Virus record (IMG/VR): IMGVR_UViG_3300050035_000717
Coordinates: 1-31,117 of that record
Reading direction: 5' to 3' (one strand)
DNA length: 31,117 bases
Source of the DNA: a virus
The translations under genes and the position numbers were made by a program. The notes beneath the pieces were generated by a model. The model had not been told where the DNA came from. It saw nothing but the letters and a program-made list of their open reading frames with translations, and did not search any database. Below, in pieces: positions 30,400 through 31,117 of the stretch; the stretch's first letter is position 1; each line of letters starts with the position of its first letter.

Positions 30400-30547
30400 T
30401 TGGGGGTTGATCTTTCCTGCATGCCTGGGCTCAATGCGGCGGTTTGATCTAGCCTATTCCGTGCTCGGGTTCGTACCGGGCGCGGTACTTTTGTGGCGAC
30501 CCAGGCTCGACCTTCCTTAACGGGCCACACGGAGGAAAGGAGATTCG

Positions 30548-31117
30548 ATGATCGCACGCGCCAAGAGGGCTGTTCCCGGCATGGTCGTGTCCATATTACT
30601 TGCTGTACCCGCCTTTGCCTTCGCCTCTCCTCTCGATGCCGCATCAATCCAGCCCCGCAAGATCCAACCTCTTAACGAATCTCGTAAGTCCATCGCGTCG
30701 GCAAGTGCGCGCCGGCGCCACAGCCGGCATCTGGCGCATGCCGCCAGCCACCCGCACGCGAACCTCGACCGCATCGCCTTCTTCGACGACGCGCCCAGCC
30801 GCGACAATGCCTCGGCTGCCGTTGATGGCTGGCCGAAAACCGGCATCGCGTCGTGGTACGGCGGAGGCCGCTGGCATGGCCAGCCTACCAGCAGTGGCGC
30901 CATCTATGACGAGAACGCGCTGACCGCCGCGCACGCCACCTTGCCCATTGGCACCCGCGTGCGCGTCGCCCTCACGGGCTCGGACCGCGCCGTCGTGGTC
31001 ACGATCACCGACCGCCCGGGCACGCGTCGGCGCATTATCGACCTGTCGCGCGGCGCGGCACGTGAACTTGGCATCCTCAGCCGGGGCGTAGCCCTGGTGA
31101 CGCTGACGCCGCTCTAG
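30548..31117 (+). CDS. rlpA: RlpA-like double-psi beta-barrel septal ring protein
   Basis: 189-aa secreted protein. Residues 1-26 form a type I signal peptide (charged MIARAKR, hydrophobic [16 protein letters not shown]), with no lipobox cysteine. A basic low-complexity linker follows. The RlpA double-psi beta-barrel spans about 98-189: [40 protein letters not shown], then [20 protein letters not shown]. RlpA proteins bind and in some species cleave denuded glycan strands at the septum. There is no SPOR domain. A near-consensus Shine-Dalgarno (GGAGGAAAGGAG, 30531-30542) precedes the ATG by 5 nt. The DRGP usual in the family reads DRPG here. The gene is divergent from terL and probably host, not phage. 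Confidence 0.88.
   Translation: MIARAKRAVPGMVVSILLAVPAFAFASPLDAASIQPRKIQPLNESRKSIASASARRRHSRHLAHAASHPHANLDRIAFFDDAPSRDNASAAVDGWPKTGIASWYGGGRWHGQPTSSGAIYDENALTAAHATLPIGTRVRVALTGSDRAVVVTITDRPGTRRRIIDLSRGAARELGILSRGVALVTLTPL

Larger units (their letters stand above)
30091..30547. other. Divergent intergenic control region (terL / rlpA), no gene seen
   Basis: 457 bp without a convincing coding frame. It contains, from left to right: the hairpin before terL; a small CCCC/GGGG stem at 30151-30163; a plus-strand terminator; an AT-rich patch near 30300-30328 that may hold promoters; two copies of a 14-mer motif; and an inverted repeat GTACCG-GGCG-CGGTAC (30473-30488) followed by TTTT just before the rlpA ribosome binding site. 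No integrase, att core or tRNA is visible. Promoters for both flanking genes should lie here, but no box pair is strong enough to call. Confidence 0.6.

Noticed and set aside
3178-30547. Flanking att sites
   Set aside because: I compared the 44-bp left gap with the 457-bp right gap and found no shared direct repeat of useful length. A core inside a coding end cannot be excluded without a computed search.
30091-30547. LexA-type box controlling the phage block
   Set aside because: No GTTC-N7-GTTC or comparable SOS box pair could be found by eye in this region.

Overview
The window holds two rightward host genes flanking a leftward block of about 27 kb of phage structural and lysis genes. GC content is high. 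DnaE2 at the left end has alphaproteobacterial features, such as the N-terminal FLRGASH-type block and the PRSRDF-type C-terminus. I infer an alphaproteobacterium, possibly Acetobacteraceae or another Rhodospirillales member. That placement is inference from remembered family patterns, not a search.

Layout: 1-3177 (+) is a full-length error-prone polymerase DnaE2/ImuC. From 3222 to 30090 every gene is on the minus strand, so the phage block reads from right to left. The head module is terL, portal, scaffold-like protein, major capsid protein and two connector or neck genes. The contractile tail module follows: tail-terminator-like protein, a 53-aa protein, sheath, tube, a tail assembly chaperone with a programmed -1 frameshift, a 96-aa protein, and a short proline-rich protein in the tape-measure position. 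The baseplate genes are a Mu-N-like hub protein, LysM protein X, hub D, spike V, wedge W/gp25, J and I. The host-recognition genes are a glycine-rich fibre, a small chaperone-like protein, a fibre-tail adaptor and two large tailspikes. Last comes a lysis and accessory cassette: small membrane protein, T4-type lysozyme, glycosyltransferase, holin-like protein, lipoprotein and papain-like cysteine peptidase. Many genes overlap at ATGA, GTGA or TGATG junctions. The region 30091-30547 is non-coding and divergent, with hairpins and a repeated motif. At 30548-31117 (+) is RlpA.

The head, packaging and contractile-tail genes all appear open and intact. I find no integrase, transposase, repressor, replication gene, recognisable small terminase, capsid protease or flanking att repeat. 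A complete late module with no early module, packed between dnaE2 and rlpA, fits either a domesticated, gene-transfer-agent-like contractile particle or a prophage that lost its early half. The sequence alone does not decide between them.

The clearest single molecular signal is a canonical slippery heptamer (G GGA AAC) one codon before the stop of the chaperone gene, followed by a perfect stem-loop and a 57-codon extension in the -1 frame that has no start codon or ribosome binding site of its own.
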